From the NCBI GenBank assembly GCA_963691655.1, contig OY829330.1, positions 19,338,182-19,402,181 of the forward strand: DNA of 64,000 nt, read 5' to 3'. Source of the stretch: Toxonevra muliebris. Lineage: Eukaryota; Arthropoda; Insecta; Diptera; Pallopteridae. The notes beneath the pieces are model-generated. The model did no database searches. It was given only the letters and a program-made list of their open reading frames with translations, and was not told the DNA's origin. Below, in pieces: positions 54,901 to 62,100 of this stretch; the stretch's first letter is position 1; the number at the start of each line of letters is the position of its first letter. Position numbers and translations under genes: made by a program.

Positions 54901-55911
54901 TAACTAACCTGTAGGAGCCTTGTCAATTTCGAGTCCCGATATGGTATATGTTTTGTTTTTCCATCCACTAATGCTGAAATAACATTACCCAGTGCTGATA
55001 ATGATAAATTAATTTTCGTTGCTTCCTTCAGACGTTCTCCAATAGCGCCTGTCTTATTCTGACGTTCCGATCCCGCTAAATCAACTAAATTTAATTTACC
55101 ACGACGTATGCCACTAACAACGTGACCTTCAATAAAATTATGAGCAATATCAACATCAGCAGCTGCTTTATGTATCTGCTCTAGGCTGATAGTAAAAATA
55201 GAATGTGATCTGGAACTAGTCGCATTCATGAGTGTTGAACCGACCATACGATTACGATTTCCCATACTCAGCAACTCATAACATTCATTAGCATTATGGA
55301 CGGTATATGTACTAAGCGTGGGTACTGTTAACCCTATGCCAGGTACCTCCTTAAGCGCATGATTGGCATTAATACTCTCATTTTGGTTTAACAGATCGCG
55401 TATATTTTCATTGTATATCTCCAAATAACTAACTAAAGCCAAATATTGTACACCACTCGCAACAGAAATAGCCTCAAAAATATGATCGAACGATCGTGTA
55501 ATTATACCGCGTTGTGAATTTTGAATCGCAGTCGAGTCATTTTCATAATTGTCGGGACCCTAGAATTTATATTTGTAATTTTTTTTTATTTATTTTATAC
55601 ATATGGAGCGTTTCCGAATAAAAACTTGTTTGTTTAAATTATTCTGTTCCATTACCGTATTATATAAAATTTTTGTATACAAGTACCTGCATTGTATGTG
55701 TTTTGCCACATCCAGTCTGTCCATAAGCGAAAATTGTTCCGTTGTAACCTTCAAGGACGTTTTCCACCAACGAATAGCATATATCATTATAAATAGCTTC
55801 AGTTGGAGCCAACGCATCGTATACACTATCATATGTAAATGTTTTCGCTGGAACATTTAAGTCCGCTGGATTTTGTACAGATACTGCACAGTCCTCAATT
55901 TGAATGATATT
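33740..55911 (-). CDS. Kif17: Kinesin-2 motor, KIF17/OSM-3 type (multi-exon, 5' end missing)
   Basis: This is a plus-end-directed, ATP-driven microtubule motor. The KIF17/OSM-3 branch works as a homodimer in cilia and dendrites and assists intraflagellar transport; in flies that means ciliated sensory neurons. Seven exons (55911-55687, 55559-54909, 54467-53518, 39099-38877, 38798-38678, 38575-38246, 33969-33740) keep one frame across all junctions and give about 909 residues. The motor has P-loop GQTGCGKT, switch [13 protein letters not shown] and switch [12 protein letters not shown]. The kinesin-2 neck reads [20 protein letters not shown], followed by a long coiled coil and a tail. The first exon, with the initial Met and the motif before NIIQIEDC, is not in view. 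No stop or frameshift breaks any exon, so the gene looks functional despite 14.4-kb and 4.3-kb introns full of transposons. The last exon is the least certain. Confidence 0.88.
34338..37371. mobile_element. Large fold-back element with arms of about 740 bp, split by another insertion
   Basis: The outer ends are GGGTAGAATTTTCTGAAATG and the reverse GAAAATTATACCC, with ACAT on both sides (34334-34337, 37372-37375). The left arm is 34338-34672 plus 36056-36465. The right arm is its reverse complement, 36594-37371. Only about 128 bp (36466-36593) separates the arms, so apart from the insertion at 34673-36055 the element is nearly one palindrome. No coding sequence. Pieces of the outer arm also occur at 40500-40700, 52930-53030 and 58318-58640. 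It lies in the last kinesin intron. Confidence 0.8.
34673..36055. mobile_element. Inverted-repeat element inserted in the fold-back arm (1383 bp, TA duplication)
   Basis: The ends are TCGACAAAAAAATTTTAGGC and the reverse AAAATTTTTGTCGA, flanked by TA (34671-34672, 36056-36057). The inverted repeats run inward about 100 bp to CGCCAAGCGCAGCG and its reverse at about 35961. Comparison with the intact junction on the other fold-back arm (about 37000) shows the uninterrupted sequence. The inside holds two oppositely oriented copies of the CACAGTGCAACA MITE family (34777-35027, 35345-35515). No coding sequence; TA duplication suggests a Tc1/mariner-type mover. Confidence 0.75.
37372..38245. other. 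Intron sequence of the kinesin gene
   Basis: AT-rich, no recognised elements. The donor of the upstream exon is at 38245-38244. If that donor is not used, translation stops at 38211-38213. Confidence 0.5.
38246..38575 (-). CDS. Kif17: Kif17 exon (tail)
   Basis: The acceptor TTCTGCGTTAG precedes 38575, and the donor CTCAG|GTAGC is at 38246. The 330-bp exon takes one base from the exon before and leaves one base for the next. It encodes [20 protein letters not shown] and on to [20 protein letters not shown], polar tail sequence with no stop. Tail sequences of KIF17 proteins bind cargo and are poorly conserved, so placement rests on splice phase and openness. Confidence 0.7.
38678..38798 (-). 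CDS. Kif17: Kif17 exon (tail, small)
   Basis: It follows a good acceptor (TTTTTTACAG) and encodes [20 protein letters not shown] and onward. Two donors fit the phase: GTGTTT after 38678 and GTTTTA after 38696. Both leave one base to join the next exon, so the end is uncertain by 18 bp. Confidence 0.65.
38877..39099 (-). CDS. Kif17: Kif17 exon following the 14.4-kb intron
   Basis: The acceptor (poly-T then TTTAAAG) precedes 39099. The first base completes the tryptophan codon left open by the exon ending at 53518. The joined text has the KYW-D transition and then [14 protein letters not shown], as expected after the [11 protein letters not shown] block of KIF17-type kinesins. The 223-bp exon ends at the donor GAA|GTAAGA in phase 0. 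Confidence 0.8.
40030..40495. mobile_element. 466-bp near-palindromic MITE
   Basis: The left arm (from TAAATAAAAAAAGATTTTTA through TAATATACCACG) is matched in reverse by the right arm ending near 40495. The arms are about 195 bp and the spacer about 75 bp (around 40225-40300). No coding sequence and no clear target duplication. Confidence 0.7.
40500..40700 (-). repeat. Fold-back arm fragment
   Basis: The stretch containing GGAACATTGTTAAAAGTTCA and TTTGAGCCAAGAATGG matches the outer arm of the fold-back element (reverse of 34480-34660). Confidence 0.65.
41664..41739. repeat. 76-bp hairpin in copy D
   Basis: The left arm CGTCGCCTGAGAAATGATTT pairs with the right arm ending AATCAATCCTCAGGCGACG. 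It is the same length as the hairpin at 9821-9896. Confidence 0.7.
41757..41970. mobile_element. TTAA MITE in copy D
   Basis: TTAACCTTAGAAAGGCAAC at the left and GTTGCCTTTCTAATGTTAA at the right, bounded by TTAA. Homologous to 9591-9803. Confidence 0.72.
42802..42858. repeat. Three tandem copies of a 19-bp unit
   Basis: The unit AATTTCTATCGATTTACCA occurs twice exactly (42802-42839), followed by a third diverged copy. Confidence 0.85.
43864..45501 (+). CDS. LOA-type LINE ORF1 (gag-like RNA-binding protein)
   Basis: 545 codons from ATG 43864. The first 200 residues are rich in Ser, Thr, Pro and Ala (low complexity). The C-terminal half (about residues 275-470) is a folded domain of the DUF4780 kind, with [39 protein letters not shown] and [18 protein letters not shown]. 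There are no zinc knuckles. ORF1 proteins of this class bind element RNA and form the transposition particle. The last 23 bp overlap ORF2 in another frame, suggesting coupled translation or re-initiation. Confidence 0.85.
   Translation: MSGDPTIMNTSNKKPQKPKANPHGEPNRLVRQSPAKRSPPSTSGGSSSGASCTRPTVSTRVLANIPPSSSSGPTPSSSTLGTQATVPGAGSAPLQARLSGTGKASATKLASSFTSKSASTSSVRSLSSNNPTTSATVPGARVVPPPVRRSGVARDSATKPALASTSTGPSTASTSGARAHITASTRAYRTRRSAFRILNRLEPLDPSSLSERDKAALQWAQQNAGARPPPPPLIPPHTASQKRQRSTDKAVQPVRQDTKRPRLATPKPKLNRPFNEVAKDGLIWAIVDSSNSDGTISPDNWRLVQAALRNVYKDVVTANPGPSPKCRDAGWYQGHIKLVACADQRSADLYKLAIAKLGEVWPGAKLSAVSKDQIPNRPRSKAWIPAEPSSPDEILELIKLSNLELPTHDWRVAKVSEPKGNFREALIILNEESLSPLNTTKGEINYGFDSISLRVYRCDKLGTGQETVTEPSAEAVGFLATLSQSQTDTDLSDEGSTLSSSELVGDFFGKMELAAENVEAPPLSDEEDPDVTMIAIPKNGEGYSN
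45479..49078 (+). CDS. LOA-type LINE ORF2: endonuclease, reverse transcriptase, RNase H
   Basis: About 1199 residues from the first ATG (45479, [12 protein letters not shown]); the open frame begins slightly earlier at a TTG. The apurinic-type endonuclease shows [19 protein letters not shown] and SDHNYI. The RT shows [54 protein letters not shown] and the catalytic YADD. RNase H shows [20 protein letters not shown] and [14 protein letters not shown]-terminal zinc motif ([18 protein letters not shown]) closes it. One catalytic RNase H position, normally Asp in SDSQAA, reads Asn (YTNSQAA at 48428-48430). The domain order supports the LOA group. Confidence 0.92.
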   Translation: MVKVIQINLHHSITASAALLLRLTQKGEELILVQEPWVVNDRVRGLNINGYRTVYVEGQGKPRSCILIKNSINALLLSRFSDKDNVAMVIVINAMATWIVSSYMAHDHGTSPPHDTLKLLVAEANRKRTPVIIGADANAHHEMWGSTDTNERGESLFDFILTHDLVIANRGNEPTFITSNRREVLDITLVSENSSHLLKDWSVSQECSFSDHNYINFTIDKLDPTDSAGATSLINRKHTDWTKFHAIIESGIQPAPATINNHCDIDREVNSITALFNTAAKSACNSSKPRGKTKPLWWTPEIAELRKVCRRLFNRAKAFNDWFLFKSKQRELKYAIRKAKRASWRNFCGSIESFSETSRLRKLLNTTPRALDCIQKSDGHWTDSGIETLEVLLYTHFPGSKTFVDHSPPVTDHLLSNTSPFQLTDTLLKWAIKSFSPYKSPGPDGIIPADIQQGAEHVTSWLLQIYNACLKFSYIPKSWREARVVFIPKAGKASHINPKDFRPISLSSFLLKILERVLDFHIRNSINPTLLSKSQHAYTKGKSVETALHVLIEEVEKSLSNKEFTLAVFLDIEGAFNNVCPDAVVNALINLNLDVNLVKFIGQLLKTRIISSSIGNDKVQKVVNRGTPQGGVLSPLIWNLAVNTLLNRLDQTGCKIIAYADDIAIAVSGKYVATLSERLNHSLSILSHWCCEFGLNVNPAKTEVMLFTRKYKIPTFALPKINGISLCLSKRVKYLGLVLDLKLQWKANIAERVRKASCALYCCKRALGTRWGLQPRVTSWLYSAVVEPNLLYGSVFWWPATSKAVNLKPLDKVRRTAAILITGALRTTSTKALFAILHWLPTSLLVKQQAKCSAVRLSALTRWTRSNLGHAKILIHDTSVPTNVDYICSTPNLNHTFFTHIPSREEWVNDEVVTDNLIDIYTDGSKSEERVGCGIFSSKLDLRLSFRLPDHCSVFQAEVMAIYQASKWLIRNDSFDTNIRIYTNSQAAIKSLAGVFTTSKLVLDCRSSLNILSSHSQVHLYWVPGHMNISGNCNTDELAKQGSQLTDISPTCTIGVPLTSIKLAIKQNYLEEAKRSWVAEHTCGITRLTWTTMDNKRTRQLLNLSRSSISITTSVLTGHCIMGRHAARLGLPFNDFCRGCGSEEEEETVLHFMCECPSLARRRLKLLGSPFFTSLSELSSINIKDIARFIMESSWFSTP
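49454..49615. repeat. Two tandem copies of a unit of about 80-90 bp
   Basis: The unit ATTTCATTTGCTTGTGTTTC... ending GCCTTGTGTTCGTTAATA occurs twice. Each unit contains the short palindrome AGAAGTTTCACTTCT, and the second part is nearly identical between copies. It lies near the left end of the hAT-like element. Confidence 0.75.
50413..50676 (+). CDS. Unrecognised 87-codon open frame in the hAT-like element
   Basis: It encodes [20 protein letters not shown] followed by an acidic, Ile/Lys-rich segment ending in TGA. I recognise no family. It lies back to back with the relic at 50670-50885. It could be a transposase fragment or chance. Confidence 0.25.
   Translation: MPYIVFCSEYILRLLSLDIFMQKINNIVTEYEIKPEYNVLSKGYVPGSIEDDQEITDIVHKLKVLIYHYEIIFKDILNKIKRNIISY
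50670..50885 (-). pseudogene. Transposon-derived C-terminal block
   Basis: The frame contains [20 protein letters not shown] and [19 protein letters not shown]. The pattern FxCHSQxxERxVxxV with a following HIFAKLExR recalls a conserved C-terminal block in transposon-derived proteins of arthropods, but I cannot name the family. Only this block is recognisable. Confidence 0.45.
52318..52575 (+). pseudogene. Short coding-like block in the GGCCCTTATTATGA element
   Basis: An acceptor-like TTTATGCAG precedes GTCTAAAGTGG near 52311. One frame (to TAA near 52560) reads [20 protein letters not shown] then [20 protein letters not shown]. The other frame stays open to 52575. No family recognised; it may be an exon of the element's own transposase gene. 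Confidence 0.3.
52930..53517. other. Right end of the 14.4-kb intron with a fold-back arm tip
   Basis: 52975-53028 (TTAAATTTTAGGGTTACATT then CCACAAAATTCTACCC) matches the outer tip of the fold-back element. The rest up to the donor at 53517 is plain intron sequence. Confidence 0.55.
53518..54467 (-). CDS. Kif17: Kif17 exon: end of motor, neck and coiled coil
   Basis: The acceptor TTTCACTTTTAG precedes 54467. It encodes [20 protein letters not shown] (last motor helices), [20 protein letters not shown] (neck linker and kinesin-2 neck), a Glu/Lys/Arg-rich coiled coil (about residues 90-180) and the block [20 protein letters not shown] with [11 protein letters not shown]. The donor TTG|GTAAGAT at 53517 splits the final Trp codon. 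An unspliced reading would hit TAA at once, so the frame itself supports splicing. Confidence 0.92.
54603..54831. mobile_element. TTAA MITE (229 bp) in a kinesin intron
   Basis: The left end TTAACCCTCTAGTTCCCAA and right end TTGGGAACTAGAGAGTTGA are inverted repeats; the right TTAA has mutated to TTGA. A truncated relative is at 12368. Confidence 0.7.
54909..55559 (-). CDS. Kif17: Kif17 exon: motor core with switch I and II
   Basis: The exon is exactly 217 codons, phase 0 at both ends. It starts [20 protein letters not shown] and contains [18 protein letters not shown], switch [13 protein letters not shown], switch [12 protein letters not shown] and the relay region [15 protein letters not shown], ending [14 protein letters not shown] at the donor CAG|GTTAGT. 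Confidence 0.93.
55687..55911 (-). CDS. Kif17: Kif17 exon: P-loop exon
   Basis: The exon is exactly 75 codons: [15 protein letters not shown] through [10 protein letters not shown], ending [18 protein letters not shown], which carries the nucleotide-binding P-loop. The acceptor AACTTTATAG precedes 55911; the donor CAG|GTACTT follows. About 20-40 residues of motor N-terminus must lie upstream in an exon I could not find between 55912 and 64000. Confidence 0.92.
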
Positions 55912-56739
55912 CTATAAAGTTAATAAATAATTGCGGTTATATTTTTCATTTTCAGTTTTATTTTCAAAAACTTTTTTCACTGTACTATGTAAAGCTAGCG
56001 GTTCAAAAATGCGAAAATATAACAAAATCAAAATGCGCATGAAGTTATTTCCAATTAATTCCTCATTGCAATTTATTGACCTACAGGCTATACAAAAAAC
56101 CGTCTCTCTGTAGGATATTGGAAAATCATTGTGTAAGAGGTATCCCACAATTCTGCATATAATAATTCCCATGCTATCACTAACTATGGGACCAAGGATC
56201 CCTGATCCCTGGCGCTAGTCGACTGCCCTCCTTAAACCGCCCATATGTAGTTTCAGACTAAATCCTGCACAAGATGTCCCTGCTCTTCCCAAATATGGCG
56301 GATCTAGGAAGGAAACTCGAGAAAACTTGAAACTTCAGTTGTGAACTACCGTGTCTTTGGAATTAATTGCACTACTCCGGATATCTGGCGACTTTCGGTT
56401 TTAATCTAGTCTTCCCAAAGAACTAGGGACTTTGCTTTGGATAAATTCCCTTTCCTCCAAACTTGTGGGATTTTACATGAATGATTTAAATGTAAACCAG
56501 ACAAATTCGGGCTGCACACCAGCCAATGTACTACCAGGGTCCATTAAGGATCTTTTAATTTAATTTTCAATAAAAGCAGCACCCTGTCTCAGCATTGAAG
56601 TTGAGAATGAAAAAAAGAGGATATTTTACTCGCTTCGTCCCATGGCACAGTAGTTTCAGGTAAAGTCTTAAGGAATTCTTAGGATGAGGTCATACAATAC
56701 TGCACGGCCTCTTGCCTTAAAGACCTATGCAGACGCTTG
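55912..56739. other. Intron sequence, unassigned
   Basis: No exon found. 56170-56530 is GC-richer than the surroundings and may belong to the LINE relic that follows, but I could not read a protein domain in it. Confidence 0.4.
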
Positions 56740-56930
56740 CACGCCTTGAAGAAGAAACAATTGACCATATCGACAACAAAGGAATGCCCCCAAAGAGGAG
56801 TCTTATCACTCTTTTTGTGGACCATGGTCATAGACGAATTTCTTTGAAGAATTAGCAAACCAAGGTTTTAACCCCCAGGCCTAAGCAGACGATGTAATAA
56901 TTATAATAAGGGGCATTGATGGTCTCACTA
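56740..56930 (+). pseudogene. LINE reverse-transcriptase relic (motifs B and C)
   Basis: The + strand reads TKECPQRGVLSLFLWTMVID, like the [10 protein letters not shown] block of LINE RTs. After a frameshift it reads NPQA-stop-ADDVIIIIRGIDG, where the YADD tyrosine is replaced by a stop. The spacing between the blocks fits RT motifs B and C. Heavily decayed. Confidence 0.75.
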
Positions 56931-57399
56931 GTTAGTTAGTTCATCGTTTTTTTTTTTTCATAAAACGTTATGAAAATAGTTCAACAGTTTTTTTGTTATA
57001 TTTTGTATTAAAATGAAAATATTAAATATACGACTATGACATTTTATATCGTCAGTCTGTGATTGATCTTTTGACTTATGTACATTTTATGCGATGTTAA
57101 AAATTTAATAATTAAATAAATTAAAGTTAATTAAAGAATTTCTATACCATATTCTAGGGCTTTCACAATAAAATAAACTAAGTTTTCCAGCAATTTCTCC
57201 CTCCGTTTAGAACATTTATTATCTCTGTAGTTTATATTTGTTAAAATATATATGAAGGGGTTTTATTAAGCGTGTCTGAACTTTAAAATTGAAATTGTGT
57301 GAGATACGACGAAAACAGATTAAAGTACATTCAATACCAATATGTTTTAAAAATGATATCATTCAAATGGCCTCCGCGGCTTAATTTACAGGAATCCGT
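56931..57399. other. AT-rich spacer
   Basis: No gene or paired repeat seen. Confidence 0.5.
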
Positions 57400-57830
57400 C
57401 GGAGAGGTCCAATTTTATATGATTCTGTTGCATAAGTCGGGCTGGATCTCACCAATGATTTGAATCATGTTGTTCTCCAGTTGGTCAATTGTTGTTGGTT
57501 TTTTGGCATAAACCAGCGACTTAACGTACCCCCAGAGAAAACAGTCTAAGGGCGTCAAATCGCACGATCTTGGGGGCCATTCCACATCACCACTTCTGGA
57601 AACAACGCTTTCTGGGAACTTTTTACATGACACTATACTGTTCGCCATTGACAGTCACCGTCTGGTCACACTTTCAGCAACAGCATCAATATTCTTGCTT
57701 TACCATATTTCGGCATCGTACAGGGACTGCTCAATCGGCCACCGAGCCGCTTTCCTGGAATTTCGCGATAATTTGTTCAACTGATCGCTCGGTTGGTAAA
57801 CAGAACAAAAATTTCACAGTAATTTAAATT
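57400..57830 (-). pseudogene. Internally deleted mariner-like transposase
   Basis: On the minus strand an N-terminal HTH segment near 57800 reads TERSVEQIIAKFQESGSVAD. It is followed closely by a C-terminal block (57648-57415): SRSGDVEWPPRSCDLTPLDC, FLWGYVKSLVYAKKPTTIDQ and IQPDLCNRII. The middle of the catalytic domain is missing, as in many deleted mariner-type copies. Stops and shifts lie between the parts. Confidence 0.75.
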
Positions 57831-58317
57831 AATTATATTAGTTGAATTCGCATATAAAAATTTTAATAAATCACTTGCAATCTGCTGTTCGCATTGCGTG
57901 TTCGTCGATTGCCAGAATAAGTTTCTTCAGTTCTAACATAGCTCGTTTTTGCTGCTATGATGATAGATACAAGTCTTGCTGAACAAAAATCGTTGTTCCA
58001 GTTAGGTTCATCGTATGTTTAAACACTTACACCACCATTAGTTTTGCTCTTAGCTCCGCCACCACTGCCATTTTGTCATCTCTTTCATATCGATTTCTTG
58101 TTGATAATACTTTTACTGACGACTGTATTTTCATATTTTCTTTACAGACTCTTAGTACTGCGTCATTTCTTCGTTGGACTCTTTTAACATGGTTTTTATG
58201 TCCAAAACGCTAATATCACAAATTGTTCTTTGTTTTTCGTCTGCCATCTTTAGCTGTTTAAATTTATTTGGCACTTCCGGTGGTCATTAGCTAAATTCAC
58301 CACGACTAGAGACAGCT
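57831..58317. other. Spacer with a decayed minus-strand coding-like start
   Basis: From Met 58247 the minus strand reads MADEKQRTICDISVLDIKTM and LKESNEEMTQY before stops. It could be the start of an old element's gag-like or DNA-binding protein; no family recognised. Confidence 0.3.
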
Positions 58318-58640
58318 GGTTAGAATTTACTGAAATGCAACCCTAAAATTCAAACGTATAATTTTAAATATTACTATCGTTGTTCCGATAGTATTAGTGA
58401 CTAAAAACATAATTAAAAAACAATTTTCTGATATATTAATTTTATTGTTTTTTATAAACAATTAAAGTTTTACATAAATGTTTTTTCATCTTGAATTTGT
58501 TACATAACATACTTTACAAAATATTAAAAGTTGTTAACATAAAACTTTTTTAATATTAGTAAAAAAAAATTAGATTTTTATAAACAAATAAATTTTTAAC
58601 AATGTTCTGCGCCTCGCAAAAAAAAATATTTTAAATACAA
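58318..58640 (+). repeat. Fold-back arm copy
   Basis: TAGAATTTACTGAAATGCAA and what follows (CGATAGTATTAGTGACTAAA) match the left arm of the fold-back element at 34338-34672 in the same orientation. No opposite arm was found nearby. Confidence 0.7.
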
Positions 58641-59980
58641 TAAACAACAAAAAATTAGCCAAAATTTTGCTAATTTTAATATGCTATTTTTATTTCTAAC
58701 TTTTCAGCATTTTTAGAAGTAATTTATAACATATAGTAAAACGAGTCAATAGTTGAAGTAGCAAAAACCAACAGGCAACTATACTATATTGTTATGTTTA
58801 TGTACTAAAAATTATCCGTAGTCAATGAAAATGGCAGAGAATGTTTTACTTTTTTCGAGTAATTCAATTTTTCCTATAGGCTCCGCGCGAAAAATTCAAA
58901 TAAACAAAAATGCGCGCGCAATCAAAATAAATCCAAAGTACAAAGTTTGCCATGTTTTAAATATTAAATATCTCGAAAACTATGACATATACCAAAAAAT
59001 TACTCGAAACCTTTTTTTAGGAAATCACTTAAGCTTTTTTTTGTAGTAATTTTTTGATATCTCCAACGGTTAACCAGTTATTAGTAAAAAAAGGCTATGG
59101 TCCAAAAGCCATTTTTCTTGGCATAAAGTTAAATTTTTTATGTTTTTATATTTTAAGACTGAATCGATTTTCTGAATCTGAGTACCCAAGATAAAAAATA
59201 TATTGGATTGAATTTTATGGACAACACTTTCCTTTTGGCGCACGATCAAAGTCAGTTGATTGAGTTGAAAAAAATTTGGGAAAAACATTGACTGCCTTTA
59301 AGCGTATATATTTCTTTAAAATTTAAAGCGGAAATAAAGTGCAAATATGGAAAACATTAGTTAAGGTGTGTTAAATAAATGGTTAATACTACTTTTTTCA
59401 TAATTGTATGTAATTGTCCAATTGTGCAATGTTTTATTCACGTGTAATTTTATATAAAACCTAACAATTGAGTTTGTGTTTTATGGAATATTACTTTTTT
59501 AGTGCAAGCGCTTGCAAAAAGTTACAAAAGGCAAGTTATTAACAAAAGTATTCAGAATAATGTGTCATTAAAATCGTTTGCCCGTTTTTGCCCGATTTTT
59601 TTTTTTACTTGAAAAAGACTTAAGTAAAAGGCAATATGTCAAAATGTTATGGGGTTACTTAGTTAAGAAAGAAATTGGGATATATATTCGAACTATAACG
59701 AAATATTTAAATTCAAGCAATAACAAAAATAAATTAAATACATGAATTATGGATAATAAAACAATTAATTAATATGAAGTATTAAAATATTTCTTATTTG
59801 AGACGGTAAACAGAGGAGTGGTCGGGGGTTGTGACCCCTAAAATCTCGCCCCTAGAACCTGCTGTGAGGTTAGATATGTACATATGTATATATATGTTTC
59901 TGCTCCCTTGCACTAATCTGGTTCCAATCACTAATCTGGTTCCTTGCACTAATCTGTGCAAAACTTCAGCTCCATCGGAC

Positions 59981-60015
59981 AACTTCTAGGCGACCCTCAA
60001 ACGCCTAGAAGTTGA
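59981..60015. repeat. Perfect 13-bp stem hairpin with 9-base loop
   Basis: CAACTTCTAGGCG and CGCCTAGAAGTTG flank ACCCTCAAA. It lies just after a segment with repeated CACTAATCTGGTTCC/CACTAATCTG motifs (59911-59956). Confidence 0.65.
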
Positions 60016-60961
60016 AACATAGTATACGAAATTATTAACTCCGTTCAAAAGCGATATAGTCTTCCCTATCTTAACCATTTTCTTGTTTCTTCTTAGAGAA
60101 ATTTATTTAGATTTAATTTATTTACATCCAGGAAATTGTGTGAAAACCTTCTGAATCAAATTTTTTAAATGTAAATTCTCACAATTCCTGAAACAATATG
60201 AAAGGTATAATCGCCCACTGCTTATATAGGAGAAACGTATTTTTATTTACAAGTATAATATCTATAGAATCAATTGTGAATTTCACAAGAATTTCAACGA
60301 AATTCACTTGGAATGCCGAAAGTAACTCAGCCACCCTCAAACACGTTTTATTCGCCTTTTGCTTCTAGTTATATAAAACTAGCAGCGATAATTGCATATG
60401 AAAACAGCAACAAAACCGCAGAGATAACACGTATAATTATAGCGTACAAAAATTCTTCTTTTCTGTCTTGTGTTAACCTCAATTTGAAATTCAAAATTTC
60501 AACGAAATTTACTCTCGTGTATCCGCACTATAAGAGAGAATTTAGTAGCAGTTGGGTATTGTTTTCGGTCTTCGGCAATGATTTGTGTAACAAATTGTTT
60601 CTCAGCTTAATTTTTTGTGAAAATATTATTGTATTCCTGAAAAAGTTTCACATTTTTTCTGCAACATCAACAACAACTTTCTTCTCAAGTTTTTCAATTC
60701 CATTTCTGTTATCTGGATCATCTTTCCATGCTGAAAGTTCTTTGTTGAAGAAATCGGTGCTGATAAAAAATTTTGCAAAGAAAATGTTTGTACCAGGAGT
60801 TACAAAAGACGTAAACTGGATGTTTGTAAACGAAGAAAAATGATTTTTTTTGTAGCCTGCTTCCAATATAACTTAAGCTTTATTTGTCTTAACCGCTGTT
60901 GAAACTTTTTTTCAAATAATGATAGAGCCACTGTTTCGGAAGCTAAGAACTCGAGGTGGGT

Positions 60962-61188
60962 GACAAATTCTGTGGTCAAAAGCAGTAACCGCTTAAGTCT
61001 GAAGATCTCATTTCGAGTAAACATGGTTTGAAGTTAATGTGATTGGTTGCCACTCTATGTAATCGAATTTATAACTTTTGTTTTTTTTTTTTTTGTTCAT
61101 TGGAATAAAAAGAATACGATAGCATTTATAACTCAATTCTCTCTTAAGTCGACTTAAGCGTTTATTGCTTTTGACCACAGAATTTGTC
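60962..61188. repeat. Inverted repeat with about 40-bp arms
   Basis: GACAAATTCTGTGGTCAAAA at 60962 has its reverse complement, TTTTGACCACAGAATTTGTC, at 61169-61188. The arms continue to CGCTTAAGTC with a few mismatches, and about 150 bp lies between them. Probably a small MITE. Confidence 0.6.
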
Positions 61189-61954
61189 CGCAGCTCCTTT
61201 CTGATATCCTGATAATTCATCAATTAACGCATGAACAAAAAGTAATGATAAGGTGCTTTAATTCCATCTGGTGAGTTTTAAGAATTCTTCCCCTTATAAG
61301 ATAACTGAAACTGGTCTTAAGAAAGGTATATGGTATCTTGAATGCATAAATCATTGTTAACTCTAACAATTCTGACTAATCATCTCGGTGTTGTTTCCTC
61401 ATGAAAAGGTGTTTTTCAAGAAATTCAAGAAAAAAATTTTGCACAGATTGTTTCTTTATTGATTGTAACAAGATAGGGGTCTGGGATGTAAACTTTTAGA
61501 AGGTTGAAATATAAGGGCCTCGCTAATATATCCAAATAAACTATATATGAAGAGTGGGAGTGGCAGTTGACCGGTTTTCTCTATTTTCGCTATAGTTAAA
61601 TTTGTCGAGTAAATATATCTACTCACTAATTTTTTTTTTATGGGCCATATATCGAAAAAGGGGTTTTAAAACCCTATTTTCAAAAGGAAAAATAGGAGAT
61701 GGAGAAAAAGTGTATATGGCCAATTTTTTGGTCTTTAACGTCACAGTCGTATGCATATTATTGTAAATATATCGAAAATATTCCATGAAACCAAATATTT
61801 TTGCGTGGACATGAAAATAGGCCTCAAGGCCTACATTTCATGTGAACAAACTTTTTTTTAATTAATAAAATTATAAGTCTTTGAATGAACAATGATGCCA
61901 GAAGAACATCAAAAATTCATATAACTAGCAGATCACACCATCGTTTCGGAACCA

Positions 61955-62100
61955 GCTACGGTTCCTTATCAGTGATCTTTGTGATAGTTCCCTAATTTCA
62001 ATAATCTATATAAGTGAAAATACTGTAAAGTAAATGAGAATTACAAAGACAGTTATTTTCACTGAATAGTATTATTGAAAGGAACTACCGCTCTTTGTAC
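61955..62100. repeat. Relative of the composite repeat at 15397-15978
   Basis: It shares TCAGTGATCTTNGTGATAGTT and the later TTCACTGAATAG...ATTGAAAG block with 15470-15590. The two halves are partly self-complementary (TAGTTCC...GGAACTA). Confidence 0.55.

Noticed and set aside
60313..60843. 176-codon open frame as a host gene
   Set aside because: Low-complexity Ser/Phe/Lys composition, no domain, no splice or promoter context, in AT-rich sequence where such frames arise by chance.
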